Part shown: piece by piece, positions 8,544 to 17,979 of the stretch | Position numbering within the stretch: the stretch's first letter is position 1 | Layout: the number at the start of each line of letters is the position of its first letter | Source of the DNA: Streptomyces ipomoeae 91-03 | Lineage (GTDB): Bacteria > Actinomycetota > Actinomycetes > Streptomycetales > Streptomycetaceae | Direction of reading: 5' to 3' | DNA length: 64,000 nucleotides | Assembly (NCBI RefSeq): GCF_000317595.1 | Contig: NZ_AEJC01000627.1 | Location: 1 to 64,000, forward strand | Position numbers and translations under genes: made by a program | The notes under the pieces: model-generated | What the model was told of the DNA's origin: nothing | Databases searched by the model: none | What the model saw: the letters and a program-made list of their open reading frames with translations, nothing else

Positions 8544-8936
8544 TCAGCTCCCGTCCGTGAACGAGCTGGGGCCGTAACGCTGGGCGATCATGCGGGCGCC
8601 TGCAGCCGGGGCGAGGTCCACGACCAGGCGCTCGCCCACACCGGAGGCCGTGGTGGCGTCGGGCGAGAGGTAGCCGAGGCTGCGCAGCTCGCCGATCGCT
8701 TTACGGAAGGCGTCGCGGCCCTCAGCGGCCAGGCGCTCGTCGCGGGTGAGGGAGACCAGTTCGCTGACCGTGGGCTCCTGGCCGGGGGTGTAGCCGGTGG
8801 CGAGTTCGGCCAGGACGCCGCGGGCGCGCCAGGTCAGGCGCATGTCCCGCATCGCCCGCGCGAACAGCGCCGGGTCATGGGTGGGCGGGGCTGTGGGAAC
8901 GGGCCACTGCGGGGGCAGGGCGTCGGGGGTGTTCAT
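8544..8936 (-). CDS. Small protein between tap and tpg
   Basis: A 130-residue protein from the ATG at 8936 (AAGGAG nine bases upstream). Residues about 25-100 look like a winged-helix fold (LTWRARGVLAELATGYTPG, AFRKAIGELRSLGYL), similar to helix-turn-helix domains of replication-associated proteins. It sits tightly between tap and tpg, so a part in telomere replication or in regulating the operon is plausible but unproven. Confidence 0.65.
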   Translation of the reverse strand: MNTPDALPPQWPVPTAPPTHDPALFARAMRDMRLTWRARGVLAELATGYTPGQEPTVSELVSLTRDERLAAEGRDAFRKAIGELRSLGYLSPDATTASGVGERLVVDLAPAAGARMIAQRYGPSSFTDGS

Positions 8937-9020
8937 CAGGTACGACTCCTTCGGCGCGGTTCAGTGTCCGCGCCTACCTCAAGCTGGGGCGGCGTCATGC
9001 CGGTGTCGGTGGTCACGGCC

Positions 9021-11111
9021 TTACTCGCCTTCGTCGAAGACGGCGTCGCCGCCCTTGATGTGCCGGGCCGGGTTGAGGCCCTGCTCCATCAGATCGACCG
9101 CCCACAGCATCGACTGGACGCCCTCCAGCTTCGCCAGGCCGGGGGTGGGACCGAGCCGGAAGCCGCCGGGCTGCGGCTTGCCGGAGGCCGCGTACGGCAG
9201 GAAGTCGAGCGGGCTGTCGCCGGGGCTCGGGTAGACGACGCAGTCGGACAGCACGGCGAGCGGGTACAGGCCCGTCATCTTCGCCATGTTGCCCAGCTTG
9301 CGGTGCATGTTGACCCGGGCCTTGCTGATGACGGCGGCGCGGATGTCGGGGCGCCAGGTCGGCCGTTCCAGGGCCGGCCATCGGTCCCCGTCCTTATAGT
9401 TCTTGCCCTGCGGGCGCTCCCTGAGCTTGCCGACGCCGCCCTTCACGGTCGCCTTGATGGCGGCCAGCACGGCGGTCAGGGCCGGGTCGACCTGCTTGTG
9501 CTGCTCCATCGCGGCAAGGAAGGCCCGGTCGTCCAGGTCCTTGGTGACGCCGAGGTCGGCGAGGGTGTCGACGTAGGCGGTCCTCAGGCGGTCGTGCCAC
9601 GGGTCCAGGTAGGCGCCGGTCTCGCGGCGCAGGTACGCCTCGATCGGGTGCACGTCGTGCCCGAGTTCCTGGGCGTAGGCGACGGTGTGCGTCTGGTACC
9701 AGGCCGGGCCCGTTGGGCGGGTGCCGTCCGGGGTGAACGGCGACGGCAGGCGCGGGTCCAGCTCGATGTGGGACAGGTCGACCAGCCAGGAGCCGGGGAT
9801 CTTCGGGCTGAACTTCGGGGCGTGGAAGTGGTCGGGGGCGGACAGGCCGACGACCAGGCGGGCCGCGGCCGCGAGGAACGCGGTGTTGAGGTCCAGGCCG
9901 ACCGCGAAGGGCAGCGTGCACTCCTCATCCGTCAGCAGGTCGACGTCGCGCACCCACTGATACGCCTCCTCGTTCAGGAACCCGCCCGTCCAGCCGGAGT
10001 TCACGGCGACGGGGTGCTCCGGGGTGGCTTCCGGCGGTGCCGGGTCCATCGGCATGGTGCCCAGCGAGCCGGGGTTGTAGCCGGGCACCCAGTTGCCGGT
10101 CTCCGGGTCCTGCACGGCCTTCGTCGGCGGGCGCAGCGCCGTCATCAGCTCCAACCCGGACACGGCCGTGGAGCCGCGCGGGGTGATGACGCGCTGGGCG
10201 TAGACACCGAGGACGCGGGCGATGTCGGCCGGCTCCATCTCGGCCACGCCGGGCCAGGACCGCTCATCGAGGGCGTCCCACGACAGGACCGCCAGCTGCA
10301 CGCACTGCCGCTCGCGGCCCTGCGCCTTTCGGTAGATCCGCGCCCACGGGCCGAACCCGCGCTGCGTGAGCTGCCACTTCGCCTTCGTCACTTGCTTGAC
10401 CACCGGGTGGTCTTCCAGGAGGCGCAGGGAGCGGCGCTGCTCAGGGCCCTGAAGGCGCTCCGGCAGCCCGAGCTTCACGGCGGCCGCGGCGGTGAGCACG
10501 ATCAGCGGGTCGCTGTCCTTCCCGTAGCGGTTGAGCTTCGGCGCACCAAGGCCGGACTCCTTGAGGGTCCACTCCACCAGCTCCGGAACGGTGGTCGCCG
10601 GGCAGTCGAGCACGATCCCGCCGACGCCGTACGCGGAACCGTCACTGTCCAGCACGGCGAGCGGACCATGCGGGAACCGCGGGTCGGTCGCAGGCTTCGC
10701 CGCCTTCTTCCCCGCCGGACGCCGCGATGTCGCCGGGCCTGCGGAACGCTCCAGGGCGGCGGGAGCCTCCACCACCGCGGACGTCTCGGGCGCGGCCGGG
10801 CCGGTGAATGTCTGCGGAACCGGCTCGGGCTGGGCTGTGGGCGCCGGGGCGGGAGCTCCGTGGGCCGGGTACTTCGCCGCCCAGCCCTGCAGCAGCCGCT
10901 GGTACGCCGACAGGCGCGGCTCCCGCGGCTCGGACCGCCCGTTCTCCCAGTTCTTCACCGTCTGCGGCGTCGTCTTCATCGCCGTCGCCAGACGGGCCTG
11001 GGTGATACCAGCGGCCTCACGCAGCCGGGCCCGCTCTGCCGGGGGCGGGAGCTGAGGCTCCTCCTGAAGCAGCGCGTCAACAGACGCGAACAACTCTTCC
11101 TCGGTCGCCAT
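9021..11111 (-). CDS. tap: Telomere-associated protein Tap
   Basis: A 696-residue protein from the ATG at 11111, behind GGAGG/GGTGGAG. The N-terminus (MATEEELFASVDALL) is followed by a Cro-type helix-turn-helix at about 27-60 (AAGITQARLATAMKTTPQTV), a Pro/Ala-rich linker and a large conserved C-terminal part (ILDCPA, WVRDVDLLTDEECTLPFAVGLDLNT, ATVKGGVGKLRERPQGK). This is the architecture of Tap, which binds the telomeric 3' overhang and recruits Tpg. Its presence with tpg implies that the replicon is linear or carries a mobilised telomere module. Confidence 0.9.
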   Translation of the reverse strand: MATEEELFASVDALLQEEPQLPPPAERARLREAAGITQARLATAMKTTPQTVKNWENGRSEPREPRLSAYQRLLQGWAAKYPAHGAPAPAPTAQPEPVPQTFTGPAAPETSAVVEAPAALERSAGPATSRRPAGKKAAKPATDPRFPHGPLAVLDSDGSAYGVGGIVLDCPATTVPELVEWTLKESGLGAPKLNRYGKDSDPLIVLTAAAAVKLGLPERLQGPEQRRSLRLLEDHPVVKQVTKAKWQLTQRGFGPWARIYRKAQGRERQCVQLAVLSWDALDERSWPGVAEMEPADIARVLGVYAQRVITPRGSTAVSGLELMTALRPPTKAVQDPETGNWVPGYNPGSLGTMPMDPAPPEATPEHPVAVNSGWTGGFLNEEAYQWVRDVDLLTDEECTLPFAVGLDLNTAFLAAAARLVVGLSAPDHFHAPKFSPKIPGSWLVDLSHIELDPRLPSPFTPDGTRPTGPAWYQTHTVAYAQELGHDVHPIEAYLRRETGAYLDPWHDRLRTAYVDTLADLGVTKDLDDRAFLAAMEQHKQVDPALTAVLAAIKATVKGGVGKLRERPQGKNYKDGDRWPALERPTWRPDIRAAVISKARVNMHRKLGNMAKMTGLYPLAVLSDCVVYPSPGDSPLDFLPYAASGKPQPGGFRLGPTPGLAKLEGVQSMLWAVDLMEQGLNPARHIKGGDAVFDEGE

Positions 11112-11132
11112 ACGGCTCCACCTCCGCCCCAA

Positions 11133-11165
11133 ACCCTAGCAGACTTACCCCAATATTTAACTCAT
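11133..11165 (-). promoter_or_regulatory. Candidate tap promoter in an AT-rich patch
   Basis: Upstream of tap the minus strand reads TAGGGT (11138-11133), a fair Streptomyces -10 hexamer, about 25 bases before the start codon. Further upstream (to about 11175) is the most AT-rich patch in this part of the window, with two TTAAA runs about 12 bases apart. This could be a promoter or a binding site for the Tap helix-turn-helix. The rest of the 11112-11300 gap shows no convincing gene. Confidence 0.35.
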
Positions 11166-11300
11166 CTTTTAACCCGCCCGGATTGCTGTGTGTGGGATGA
11201 AATCGAGAGGGAGAAGAATGCTCACGACGCTCACCGTGTCCAGCGGGAGTGGGTGAAGCCCGGTCCCGGGGACGGCGATGGATAGTGTGCCCTGTAGTAG

Positions 11301-14300
11301 TTATCGCGCCTGGGAGTGCAGTCCGCTGGCGAGGTCGTCCTGGACCATGTCGTCTCGCTCAGCCGGCGTGAGCCACCGGGCGGATGAGCCGACGGCGGTC
11401 CGCTCCACCCACAGCACATCATCGACAGCCTCAGCGACGGCGTGCAGGTGGCTGATCACCATCACCAAGCGGTCACCCCCGGCCTGGGCGCGCAGTACCT
11501 CCAGTGCCAGGTCCAAGGCTGTGGTGTCGAGAGCGGCGAAGCCCTCGTCGAGGAAGAGGGAGCCGAGAGCCGGCCCACTGCGGGAATGCAGTTCGGCAAG
11601 CGCCAGGGCCAAGGCGAGGGACGCCATGAACTTCTCCCCTCCTGACAAGCGATTCGGGTGGTGGGCGACCCCGGAGCTGCGGCTGATGATGTCGAAGTCG
11701 TCTGCGAAACCGAATCGACCGTCGGACATCTGCCCGAGCAGGTCGCTGGCGACGCCGAGCAGTGCGCGGGTTCGCAGGGTGGTGAGGTGGCCCAGGAACT
11801 TGGCGTCGACCAGTTCGCGGCGTAGTACCTCGAGGGCTTCATAGCGGGCTTCGCCTGCGGTGATGGCGAAGTCCAGGTCAGCGGCCGGCTTGATCAGGTC
11901 CTGTGCTTCTCGCTGTTTGCAGCGCTGGTCTTCGGCTTCTTTGGTTGCCTGCGCGGCTGCGGCAACGAGGGGGTGAAGTGATGTGGGTATGGTCAGGTCG
12001 GCTGAGGCGTCGAAGCCGTCGATGTCGGCTAGTGCGGCTGCATGCTCGCCGAGGCGGCTTTCGGCGGCGGATGCGCGTTCTGTCGCCGTGGTGGCCCGCT
12101 CAGTGAGCTTGTCGCCGAGTACTGAGGTCGTCGCCGACAGGGCGGCGGCGTAGTGGCGGACCTCGGCGATCGTCGGCTGGGTGGGAGCTTCTGGTAGCGC
12201 TGGCCGGTCGGCCTCCTCGAGTCGGGTGCGAGCTTGGTCTGCGGCCTGGGCCCACGCGTCGAGGTTGTCACGCAATCTGTCGAGGGGGCGTTCCATGCGG
12301 GCGTGGGTGTCGTGGTCGAGGGTGCGCTGGTCGGCGAGTACCGCGGTCTTCTCCGCTCGGGCTGCTTCCCTCTGGTCGAGCAGCTCTTGGAGTTCGGTCT
12401 GTCGGGCGTTGACGGCTGTGGTGGCAGCGTCCGTCTGTCCGACGACGATGTCGATTGGGTCGTGCGACAGCATCGCCTGGATCCGCGGGGGAAGCATGCC
12501 GATGTCGGCGGCGGTCCTTGTTACGGCCCGGGCATGCCGCTCTTGAGCTGCGGATGCATCTTTTTTGTCGCGGTGGTGTGCTTTCTTGCGTTCTGCCAGT
12601 GTTTTGCGGTCTGCTTCGATTCCAGCGGTGCGGCGGTGCTCCTCGGCCTGCAGCTTTTCGGCGTGTGCGGCGGCCGCGTGTTCGCATGCGGCGATGGCGT
12701 GGGTGATCACTGCGGTGTCCTGCTCGGGGTGCTGCTGGTGCGGTGATGCGGTGGTGCTGGCGGCGGGGGCGGCCAGGACAGTGGTAGCGGCGGTCAGCTT
12801 TGCTGAGGCTGACCGGGCGTCGAAGTCCGTGCCTGCCTCGGTGGCCAGGGCCTCCAGGCTTCGGAAGGCTCGTTCCGCTGCCTGGGTCGTCTCCTGTGCC
12901 GTCTGCTGTGCGCTTTGGTGCTCGTGGTCACGTTCGAGCACCGCTTTATCGGCGGCGGTCACGGTGGCGCGGGCTTCGGCGCGCAGGTCGACGGCCCTGT
13001 CGTGTGCGCTCTTGGCCTGCTCTCGTTGCGTGTGCGCCTCGGCCAGCTCATCCGCGTCGGCCGGTGCGGGGTGGAAGTCGGCCGGGAGCTGCCGGCGGCA
13101 TACAGGGCAGTCGTCGCCGGGGTGAAGTTCGGCGGCGATCGCGGCTGCCTTTTTCCGCAACCGCAGCGCCTCCAGGTGTGTCTCGGCCGCGATGAGATCT
13201 TTGTGGGCCGCAGATGCCTCGGCCTCCACTGGGCCGAGATCTTTGTGGGCGGATTCCTGCCGACCCACTGCGGTGGCGTGGGCGCGCGTGGTGTCAGCGA
13301 CGCGCCGGGCCGCCGAGAGGGCCGCGTCCAACGCGGTGCGGACAGCTGTGCTGTGCGTACGGATCTGCTTGCTGGTCTCGGCGGCGGCACGGGCTTCCTC
13401 TGCCGTCGCTTCGACTTGTGCGGCCCGTTCGGCAAGTTCCGCTTCCGCCGTGGCGATGGCATCGCGTTCGTCGTCGAGTTGTGTGGTGAGGGAGACCAGC
13501 CGGTCGCGTTCGCCTCGGTGTTCCTCGGCGGTTTCTGCGAGGGTCTTCAGGAGCAGTGCGGCCTGGGCAAGGGCGTCCCGGCCTTCTCCTTGCCTCTCCG
13601 CCGCGATGATCGCTCCGGTCAGTTCCTCTTCCCTGGCCGCAGCCTGCTCGGCACGCCGGTCGAGGAGATCGCGCCGTGTGGTGAGGTCGGTGGCGGCGCA
13701 CTCGAGCGTGTCGAGGAGGGTGCCGGCGTCGGTCACCTGGCGCGCTGCCAGGCTCTGACAAGCGCTGGTGGCTGCCGCCGCGGTGTCCCGGGCTTGCGAG
13801 ATCTCTTCCTGCAGCGCCGTGATGCGGACGACGGCGGTGTTCAGGCGTTCGGCCTGGGCTGTGGCCGCGTCGGCGGCCGCACCGGCTGCGGCGGCCGTCT
13901 CCCGCGGGTTGTCCGGCATGGGGGCCCGTTTGGCTTTCGCATCGCCCAGGAGTTGCTGGAGCGTGCGGCCGTGGCGGGCGGCCAGGTTCCGCACTGCTTC
14001 CAGTGATTCGGCACCGAACAGCTCACGGAGCCGTTCGCTGCGCTCCTTGGGAGCGGCGGTGAGGAGCTGGTCGAACTTGCCCTGTGGGAGCAGCCCGACC
14101 CGCAGGAAGGTGTCGTAGCTCATCTGCAGCACCGTCTTGATGCGGTTGTCGACGGCCGTGGCGCCGTCGGTCTCCTCACCGGTGTCCAGGTTTTTCAGGT
14201 GGTGCCGGCCCGCGTTCGGGTTGGTGGCGTGCATGGTGCGGTGGACACGCCAGTTCTGCCCGTCGTGTACGAAGGTGAGTTCGACGCTCATGGCCTGTGC

Positions 14301-14501
14301 GCCGTCGGCGATGAGCTGCCGGGGTTCCTTGGCGTCCCAGGAGCTTTTGCGGAACAGGGCGAAGGCGATGGCGTCGAGCAGGCTGCTCTTGCCGGCGCCT
14401 GTGTCGCCGAGGGCCGCGACCAGGGTCTTGCCGGTGAAGTCGACGGTGGCCTGGGCGGGGTAGCTGCGGAATCCGGTGAGGGTGAGTGTCATCGGTTTCA
14501 T
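11301..14501 (-). CDS. sbcC: DNA exonuclease SbcCD, ATPase subunit SbcC
   Basis: A 1066-residue SMC-like ATPase, the Rad50 homologue. It has an N-terminal Walker A (GDTGAGKSS, about residues 32-40), long Ala/Glu-rich coiled coils, a zinc-hook CPVC near the middle, a C-terminal ABC signature (LSGGEKF) and Walker B (SLFLDEGFAALD). It works with SbcD to open and cut hairpins, protein-blocked ends and double-strand ends. Its ATG overlaps the sbcD stop by four bases, so the two are translationally coupled. The position beside tap/tpg is interesting because Tpg-capped ends are a natural SbcCD-type substrate; that link is inference. Confidence 0.93.
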   Translation of the reverse strand: MKPMTLTLTGFRSYPAQATVDFTGKTLVAALGDTGAGKSSLLDAIAFALFRKSSWDAKEPRQLIADGAQAMSVELTFVHDGQNWRVHRTMHATNPNAGRHHLKNLDTGEETDGATAVDNRIKTVLQMSYDTFLRVGLLPQGKFDQLLTAAPKERSERLRELFGAESLEAVRNLAARHGRTLQQLLGDAKAKRAPMPDNPRETAAAAGAAADAATAQAERLNTAVVRITALQEEISQARDTAAAATSACQSLAARQVTDAGTLLDTLECAATDLTTRRDLLDRRAEQAAAREEELTGAIIAAERQGEGRDALAQAALLLKTLAETAEEHRGERDRLVSLTTQLDDERDAIATAEAELAERAAQVEATAEEARAAAETSKQIRTHSTAVRTALDAALSAARRVADTTRAHATAVGRQESAHKDLGPVEAEASAAHKDLIAAETHLEALRLRKKAAAIAAELHPGDDCPVCRRQLPADFHPAPADADELAEAHTQREQAKSAHDRAVDLRAEARATVTAADKAVLERDHEHQSAQQTAQETTQAAERAFRSLEALATEAGTDFDARSASAKLTAATTVLAAPAASTTASPHQQHPEQDTAVITHAIAACEHAAAAHAEKLQAEEHRRTAGIEADRKTLAERKKAHHRDKKDASAAQERHARAVTRTAADIGMLPPRIQAMLSHDPIDIVVGQTDAATTAVNARQTELQELLDQREAARAEKTAVLADQRTLDHDTHARMERPLDRLRDNLDAWAQAADQARTRLEEADRPALPEAPTQPTIAEVRHYAAALSATTSVLGDKLTERATTATERASAAESRLGEHAAALADIDGFDASADLTIPTSLHPLVAAAAQATKEAEDQRCKQREAQDLIKPAADLDFAITAGEARYEALEVLRRELVDAKFLGHLTTLRTRALLGVASDLLGQMSDGRFGFADDFDIISRSSGVAHHPNRLSGGEKFMASLALALALAELHSRSGPALGSLFLDEGFAALDTTALDLALEVLRAQAGGDRLVMVISHLHAVAEAVDDVLWVERTAVGSSARWLTPAERDDMVQDDLASGLHSQAR

Positions 14502-15820
14502 CGCGTGGTCTCCGCGTCGGTGGTGTCGATGGCGGTCAGCAGGTTGGAGCGGTCAAGGGTGTCGAGGGGTTGGCCGGCGATGGCCGCGGTCAGCAGCGTC
14601 TCCTCGCAGCACGGTGCGGGGTCCTCGGGGTCGGGTTCGGCTCGCAGGTGGGCGAAGGCGGCCATGGCGCGGTCCAGGGCCGGGCCGCCGGTGCCGCGGT
14701 CGGCGAGGTAGTCGTGCAGCAGGTCGTCGATGTCGGGCAGTTCGGTGGTGGAGGTCTGCCGGTCCAGCACGCGGTGGGCTGTGCCGGTACGGCGCTCGTC
14801 GATGTCGACGAGTGTCGCCTGGGGCAGCATCTTGGCGAGGGTGGCGGGCAGGGAGGGGTCGAAGGCGTCGACGTTCACCACTGCTTTCACCCAGGCGTCC
14901 CCCACGCGGGCGGCGCGGTGGGCGATCTGTTCCAGGGTTCCTTCGAGGCGCACCAGACGGCGGCCTGCGGTAAGCGGTTCGAGTTCGATGCGGGGATTGG
15001 TGTCCGGGCCGATCTCGGCGAGTACGACGCTCTTGGTGTCGCCGGTCTCGCCGAAGTCCATCTGCAGGGGGCTGCCGGCGTAGTAGGCGGGGAATCCGGC
15101 ACGGCCGACGGGCTGGGGTTTGTGGATGTGGCCGAGGGCGCCGTAGGCGACGTCGGGCAGGTCCGCGGCTGCGGCCGCGTACTCGGTGCTCAGGGAGATC
15201 CGCCGCTCCGAGTAGGACGGGAGGGCTCCTTCGATGAACAGGTGGGCGGCGTAGACCAGGACGTCCCGGGGGCCGCGGTCGGCGGTCAGGCGGCGGTAGA
15301 CCTCGGCTTGGACGGTGCGCATCCGCTCGGCATAGGTCGCGGTGGTCAGGGCGGGGTCGGCGAAGTCGTAGGTGAAGCGGTTGGGGTGCAGGTAGGGCAG
15401 TGCGCCGATGCGCAGGGTGAGCTCCCCGTTCCTGGTCGGGTATTCGGCGAGGAGCAGTCTGTCGGGGCGGGCGTCGGTGGCGAAGCGGACCCGGGTCTGG
15501 TCTCCTTCGCGGGCGCCCATGTCGTTGAGGACGTACTCCAGGAACGTCAGGACGTGCGTGGTGTCGTGGTTGCCGGCGACGACGACCACGGGCGCGATCG
15601 TGCCGAGGCGGCGCAGTGACTGGGCCGCGCGGCGCATGTCGTCCAGGCTCGGCCGGGGACTGTCGAAGAGGTCGCCGCTGTGCACGATCAGGTCGGGGGC
15701 ATAGTCCTCGGCGATGGCGATGATTTCATCCAGGACGGCGTCGACCTCGCTGTCACGTCGATGACGGCCGATCTGGCGGCCCAGGTGCCAGTCGGAGGTG
15801 TGAAATACGCGTCCCGTCAC
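14498..15820 (-). CDS. sbcD: DNA exonuclease SbcCD, nuclease subunit SbcD
   Basis: A 440-residue Mre11-type metallophosphoesterase from a GTG at 15820 with a GGAGG site. The metal-binding motifs are present: DWHLG, HSGDLFD, GNHD and YGALGHIHKPQ. It cuts DNA as a partner of SbcC. The gene is divergent from the four-gene operon that begins at 15955, with a 134-base promoter region between them. Confidence 0.93.
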   Translation of the reverse strand: MTGRVFHTSDWHLGRQIGRHRRDSEVDAVLDEIIAIAEDYAPDLIVHSGDLFDSPRPSLDDMRRAAQSLRRLGTIAPVVVVAGNHDTTHVLTFLEYVLNDMGAREGDQTRVRFATDARPDRLLLAEYPTRNGELTLRIGALPYLHPNRFTYDFADPALTTATYAERMRTVQAEVYRRLTADRGPRDVLVYAAHLFIEGALPSYSERRISLSTEYAAAAADLPDVAYGALGHIHKPQPVGRAGFPAYYAGSPLQMDFGETGDTKSVVLAEIGPDTNPRIELEPLTAGRRLVRLEGTLEQIAHRAARVGDAWVKAVVNVDAFDPSLPATLAKMLPQATLVDIDERRTGTAHRVLDRQTSTTELPDIDDLLHDYLADRGTGGPALDRAMAAFAHLRAEPDPEDPAPCCEETLLTAAIAGQPLDTLDRSNLLTAIDTTDAETTR

Positions 15821-15918
15821 GGGTGCCTCCAGAGCAACGGCCTGCGGGGCAGCGCGGGTTGCGCCGCCGCAGCCGGAGGTTCGGTGACGCCGACTGTACC
15901 TCGAATCACAGGAAGACG

Positions 15919-15954
15919 TCTGGAAAACTCTGGAACTCTGGTAGCGTCTGGTGC
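15919..15954 (+). promoter_or_regulatory. Leaderless promoter with four TCTGG repeats
   Basis: Four copies of TCTGG lie at 15919, 15929, 15937 and 15947 (spacing 10, 8, 10), immediately before the ATG at 15955. TAGCGT (15942-15947) fits a -10 element and would start the transcript at or next to the ATG. No ribosome binding site is visible, so the mRNA is probably leaderless. The helical spacing of the repeats suggests an operator overlapping the core promoter. Confidence 0.45.
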
Positions 15955-16800
15955 ATGAGTGATCCGCTGGACGCCCTGGAGAAGAGCATTGCCGCCCTGC
16001 GCCGCGCGATCCGCGACGCCACCGCCGCCGGTGACACCGAGCGGGCCGGCGAGCTGCGCATGCAGCTGCGCCGTGCCGAGCGGGCCTGGGACGCCCTTCT
16101 CGACGCCGATGAACCTGCGGCCGCCGTGCCCCGCCCCGCGCCGGAAGCGGCTCCCGCAGCCCGGGGATCGCAGCTCCCGGCGCGCGAGCACGTCCACCGC
16201 GCCCTGATGCTCCTCAGGGCCCCGGCCGCACCCAAGCTGATCGTCGGCGTGCACGAGGCGTTCTTCCCGGGAGAGCTCTCCGCGTCCAAGCTGTCCAGCC
16301 TGCGCCGCGACGAGGAGCGCTCCTACCGCTCCAGTCCGGGAGCCCGGCCCTACTACCTGTGCCCGGCACTGGCGCACGACCTGCTGACACCGGTGCGGGC
16401 ACTGATCACCATCAGCACCTGGACGCTTGAGCAGCGCATCATCGGCCCGCTGTCACCCCGGGTGGACTTCCTCACCCACGCCATCGGCATCGCCGAGGCG
16501 GTGCGCACCTCCGCCGAGTCCACAGCGGACGGGCCCAGCCCGCAGGCCCTGCGGCTGCTGTGGCGCTTCGCCGTCAGCATCCCCGACGCCATGCCGAAAA
16601 ACGCTTCCGGTCACGAGGGCGCACTGGATGCCCAGCAGGTGATCAGCGCCGCCCTGGCCGAGCTGGAAGTACACACGGCCGCCGACCGCGCCACCCGGGT
16701 GGCGGCCGCACGGCGGGCCCGTAAGTCGCTCGGGGACGACGAACAGCTGTTCGGTGCGCCTCAGCGGGGCGTGACGCAGCTGCGGTCGGCCCGTGCCTGA
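15955..16800 (+). CDS. Unknown protein, first gene of a nuclease-helicase operon
   Basis: A 281-residue protein from the ATG at 15955, probably translated from a leaderless message. Residues 1-50 form a charged helix suited to a coiled coil (ALEKSIAALRRAIRDA, ELRMQLRRAERAWDAL). A Pro/Ala linker follows, then a globular part with a winged-helix-like segment (HRALMLLRAPAAPKLIVGV, SSLRRDEERSYRSS, PYYLCPAL). The overall pattern could be a DNA-binding or adaptor protein. No family is recognised. It begins the co-directional set that runs to 20838. Confidence 0.7.
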   Translation: MSDPLDALEKSIAALRRAIRDATAAGDTERAGELRMQLRRAERAWDALLDADEPAAAVPRPAPEAAPAARGSQLPAREHVHRALMLLRAPAAPKLIVGVHEAFFPGELSASKLSSLRRDEERSYRSSPGARPYYLCPALAHDLLTPVRALITISTWTLEQRIIGPLSPRVDFLTHAIGIAEAVRTSAESTADGPSPQALRLLWRFAVSIPDAMPKNASGHEGALDAQQVISAALAELEVHTAADRATRVAAARRARKSLGDDEQLFGAPQRGVTQLRSARA

Positions 16801-16848
16801 TCCCCCTCTCCCCACATCCTTTTCTCCCCCGCAAGGATCTACGAGACC

Positions 16849-17979
16849 GTGAAAGAACCAGTCGACGACCGCCTTGACGCACTGCGCGGATCCGCGAAAC
16901 GCCTGGACTACAACGCCCGGTCACTGGCGGCTCTGGAGAACAACCCGCGCTGCACACTGCGGGCCCTGCTGGACGCCTCCGGCTCCGACAAGGCCGCGAT
17001 CGCCACGCACGTCGGCCACCCCCCGTCGTTCGGCCAGTCCTCCTTCGCCATCACCCGCGGCAACACCTTCGAGGCGATGGTGAAGGACAACGGCTGCGCG
17101 GAGCTTCTGCGCGTTCTGCGCGAGACCCTGAAGCTGACGCTGCCGGAGGTGGCATACGAGGACCTGAACGACGTCGGCGGCGACGGCCGTTCGGATAAGC
17201 GCCACGAGCGCACCGAGGAGGTCCTGCTGCGGGCCGCCCGGGGCGAGAGCGAGGGCACCTTGTTCGACCACCCGATGCTGCACCTGCAGATCGGCGGGCA
17301 CGACGCGTACCTGGAGCCGGACCTGGTGGCCTTCCGCATCGACGGACGCTTCCACGTCGTGGAGATCAAGAGCTTTCCGATCATCGACGGGCAGGCGGAC
17401 TCCGCTCAGGTGCGGGCGGCGACCACGCAGGCGTGCGCGTACATCATCGCGCTGCGCGACCTGCTCGGGCGGGCCGGCATCAGTGAGGAGGCAGTCTCCG
17501 ACACGATCGTGCTGGTCGCGCCGAAGAACTTCACCAACCGGCCGACCGGGGCGTTCGTCGACGCCCGAAAGCAAGTGGCCGCCCTGACCCGTCAGCTGTC
17601 CCGCATTGAACGCATCGGGGACCTGGTGGACCTGCTGCCCGAAGACCTTACCTTCGACCTCGCCCCGGACAAGAAGAAGCGGCCCCAGCGCCCGGCCGAG
17701 GAACTGACCGAAGCGCTGGACCAGGTCCTTGTGACGTACCGCCCGGACTGCCTGAACCACTGCGAGATGGCGTTCTACTGCCGCTCCCGCGCCCGGGCGG
17801 AAGCCTCACTGGACGTCCTCGGGCCGGTGGTGCGCGAGCAGTTCGGCGGCATCGACACCACGACCATGGTCATGGGACTGGCTCGCGGAGAGCTGACGCC
17901 GAGCGAGGACCAGGTGGAGATGGCCGCGGCGCTGCGGCACGCCGCACGACTGCGCGCAGAGCTGGAGGGTGCGGCATGA
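16849..17979 (+). CDS. Cas4/RecB-like PD-(D/E)XK nuclease with probable Fe-S cluster
   Basis: A 376-residue protein from a GTG at 16849 (AAGGA upstream). The nuclease core is visible: Asp158 in EPDLVAF, then Glu172-x-Lys174 in VVEIKSF, then the RecB-family QxxxY motif (QACAY). Four Cys are placed as in Cas4, AddB and Dna2: one N-terminal (Cys35) and three C-terminal (Cys301, Cys305, Cys311), which would hold a [4Fe-4S] cluster around the core. Such enzymes resect DNA ends, usually with a helicase, and one is encoded two genes downstream. Its stop overlaps the next start by four bases. The exact role, defence or repair, is not known. Confidence 0.75.
   Translation: MKEPVDDRLDALRGSAKRLDYNARSLAALENNPRCTLRALLDASGSDKAAIATHVGHPPSFGQSSFAITRGNTFEAMVKDNGCAELLRVLRETLKLTLPEVAYEDLNDVGGDGRSDKRHERTEEVLLRAARGESEGTLFDHPMLHLQIGGHDAYLEPDLVAFRIDGRFHVVEIKSFPIIDGQADSAQVRAATTQACAYIIALRDLLGRAGISEEAVSDTIVLVAPKNFTNRPTGAFVDARKQVAALTRQLSRIERIGDLVDLLPEDLTFDLAPDKKKRPQRPAEELTEALDQVLVTYRPDCLNHCEMAFYCRSRARAEASLDVLGPVVREQFGGIDTTTMVMGLARGELTPSEDQVEMAAALRHAARLRAELEGAA

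Noticed and set aside
11198-11260. Possible tiny peptide upstream of sbcC's 3' end (ATG with GGGAG)
   Set aside because: About a dozen residues with no conservation that I can judge; a chance start in the tap upstream region is more likely.
8124-11285. Very long plus-strand open frame opposite tpg and tap
   Set aside because: It is the mirror of GC-rich coding on the minus strand. The product is low-complexity (Arg, Gly, Val) and matches nothing, while the minus genes have clear motifs and ribosome sites.
16849-17979. Reading the Fe-S nuclease as a true Cas4
   Set aside because: It is 376 residues, longer than Cas4, has no cas neighbours, and is coupled to an SF1 helicase, so a Dna2/AddB-like role fits better.
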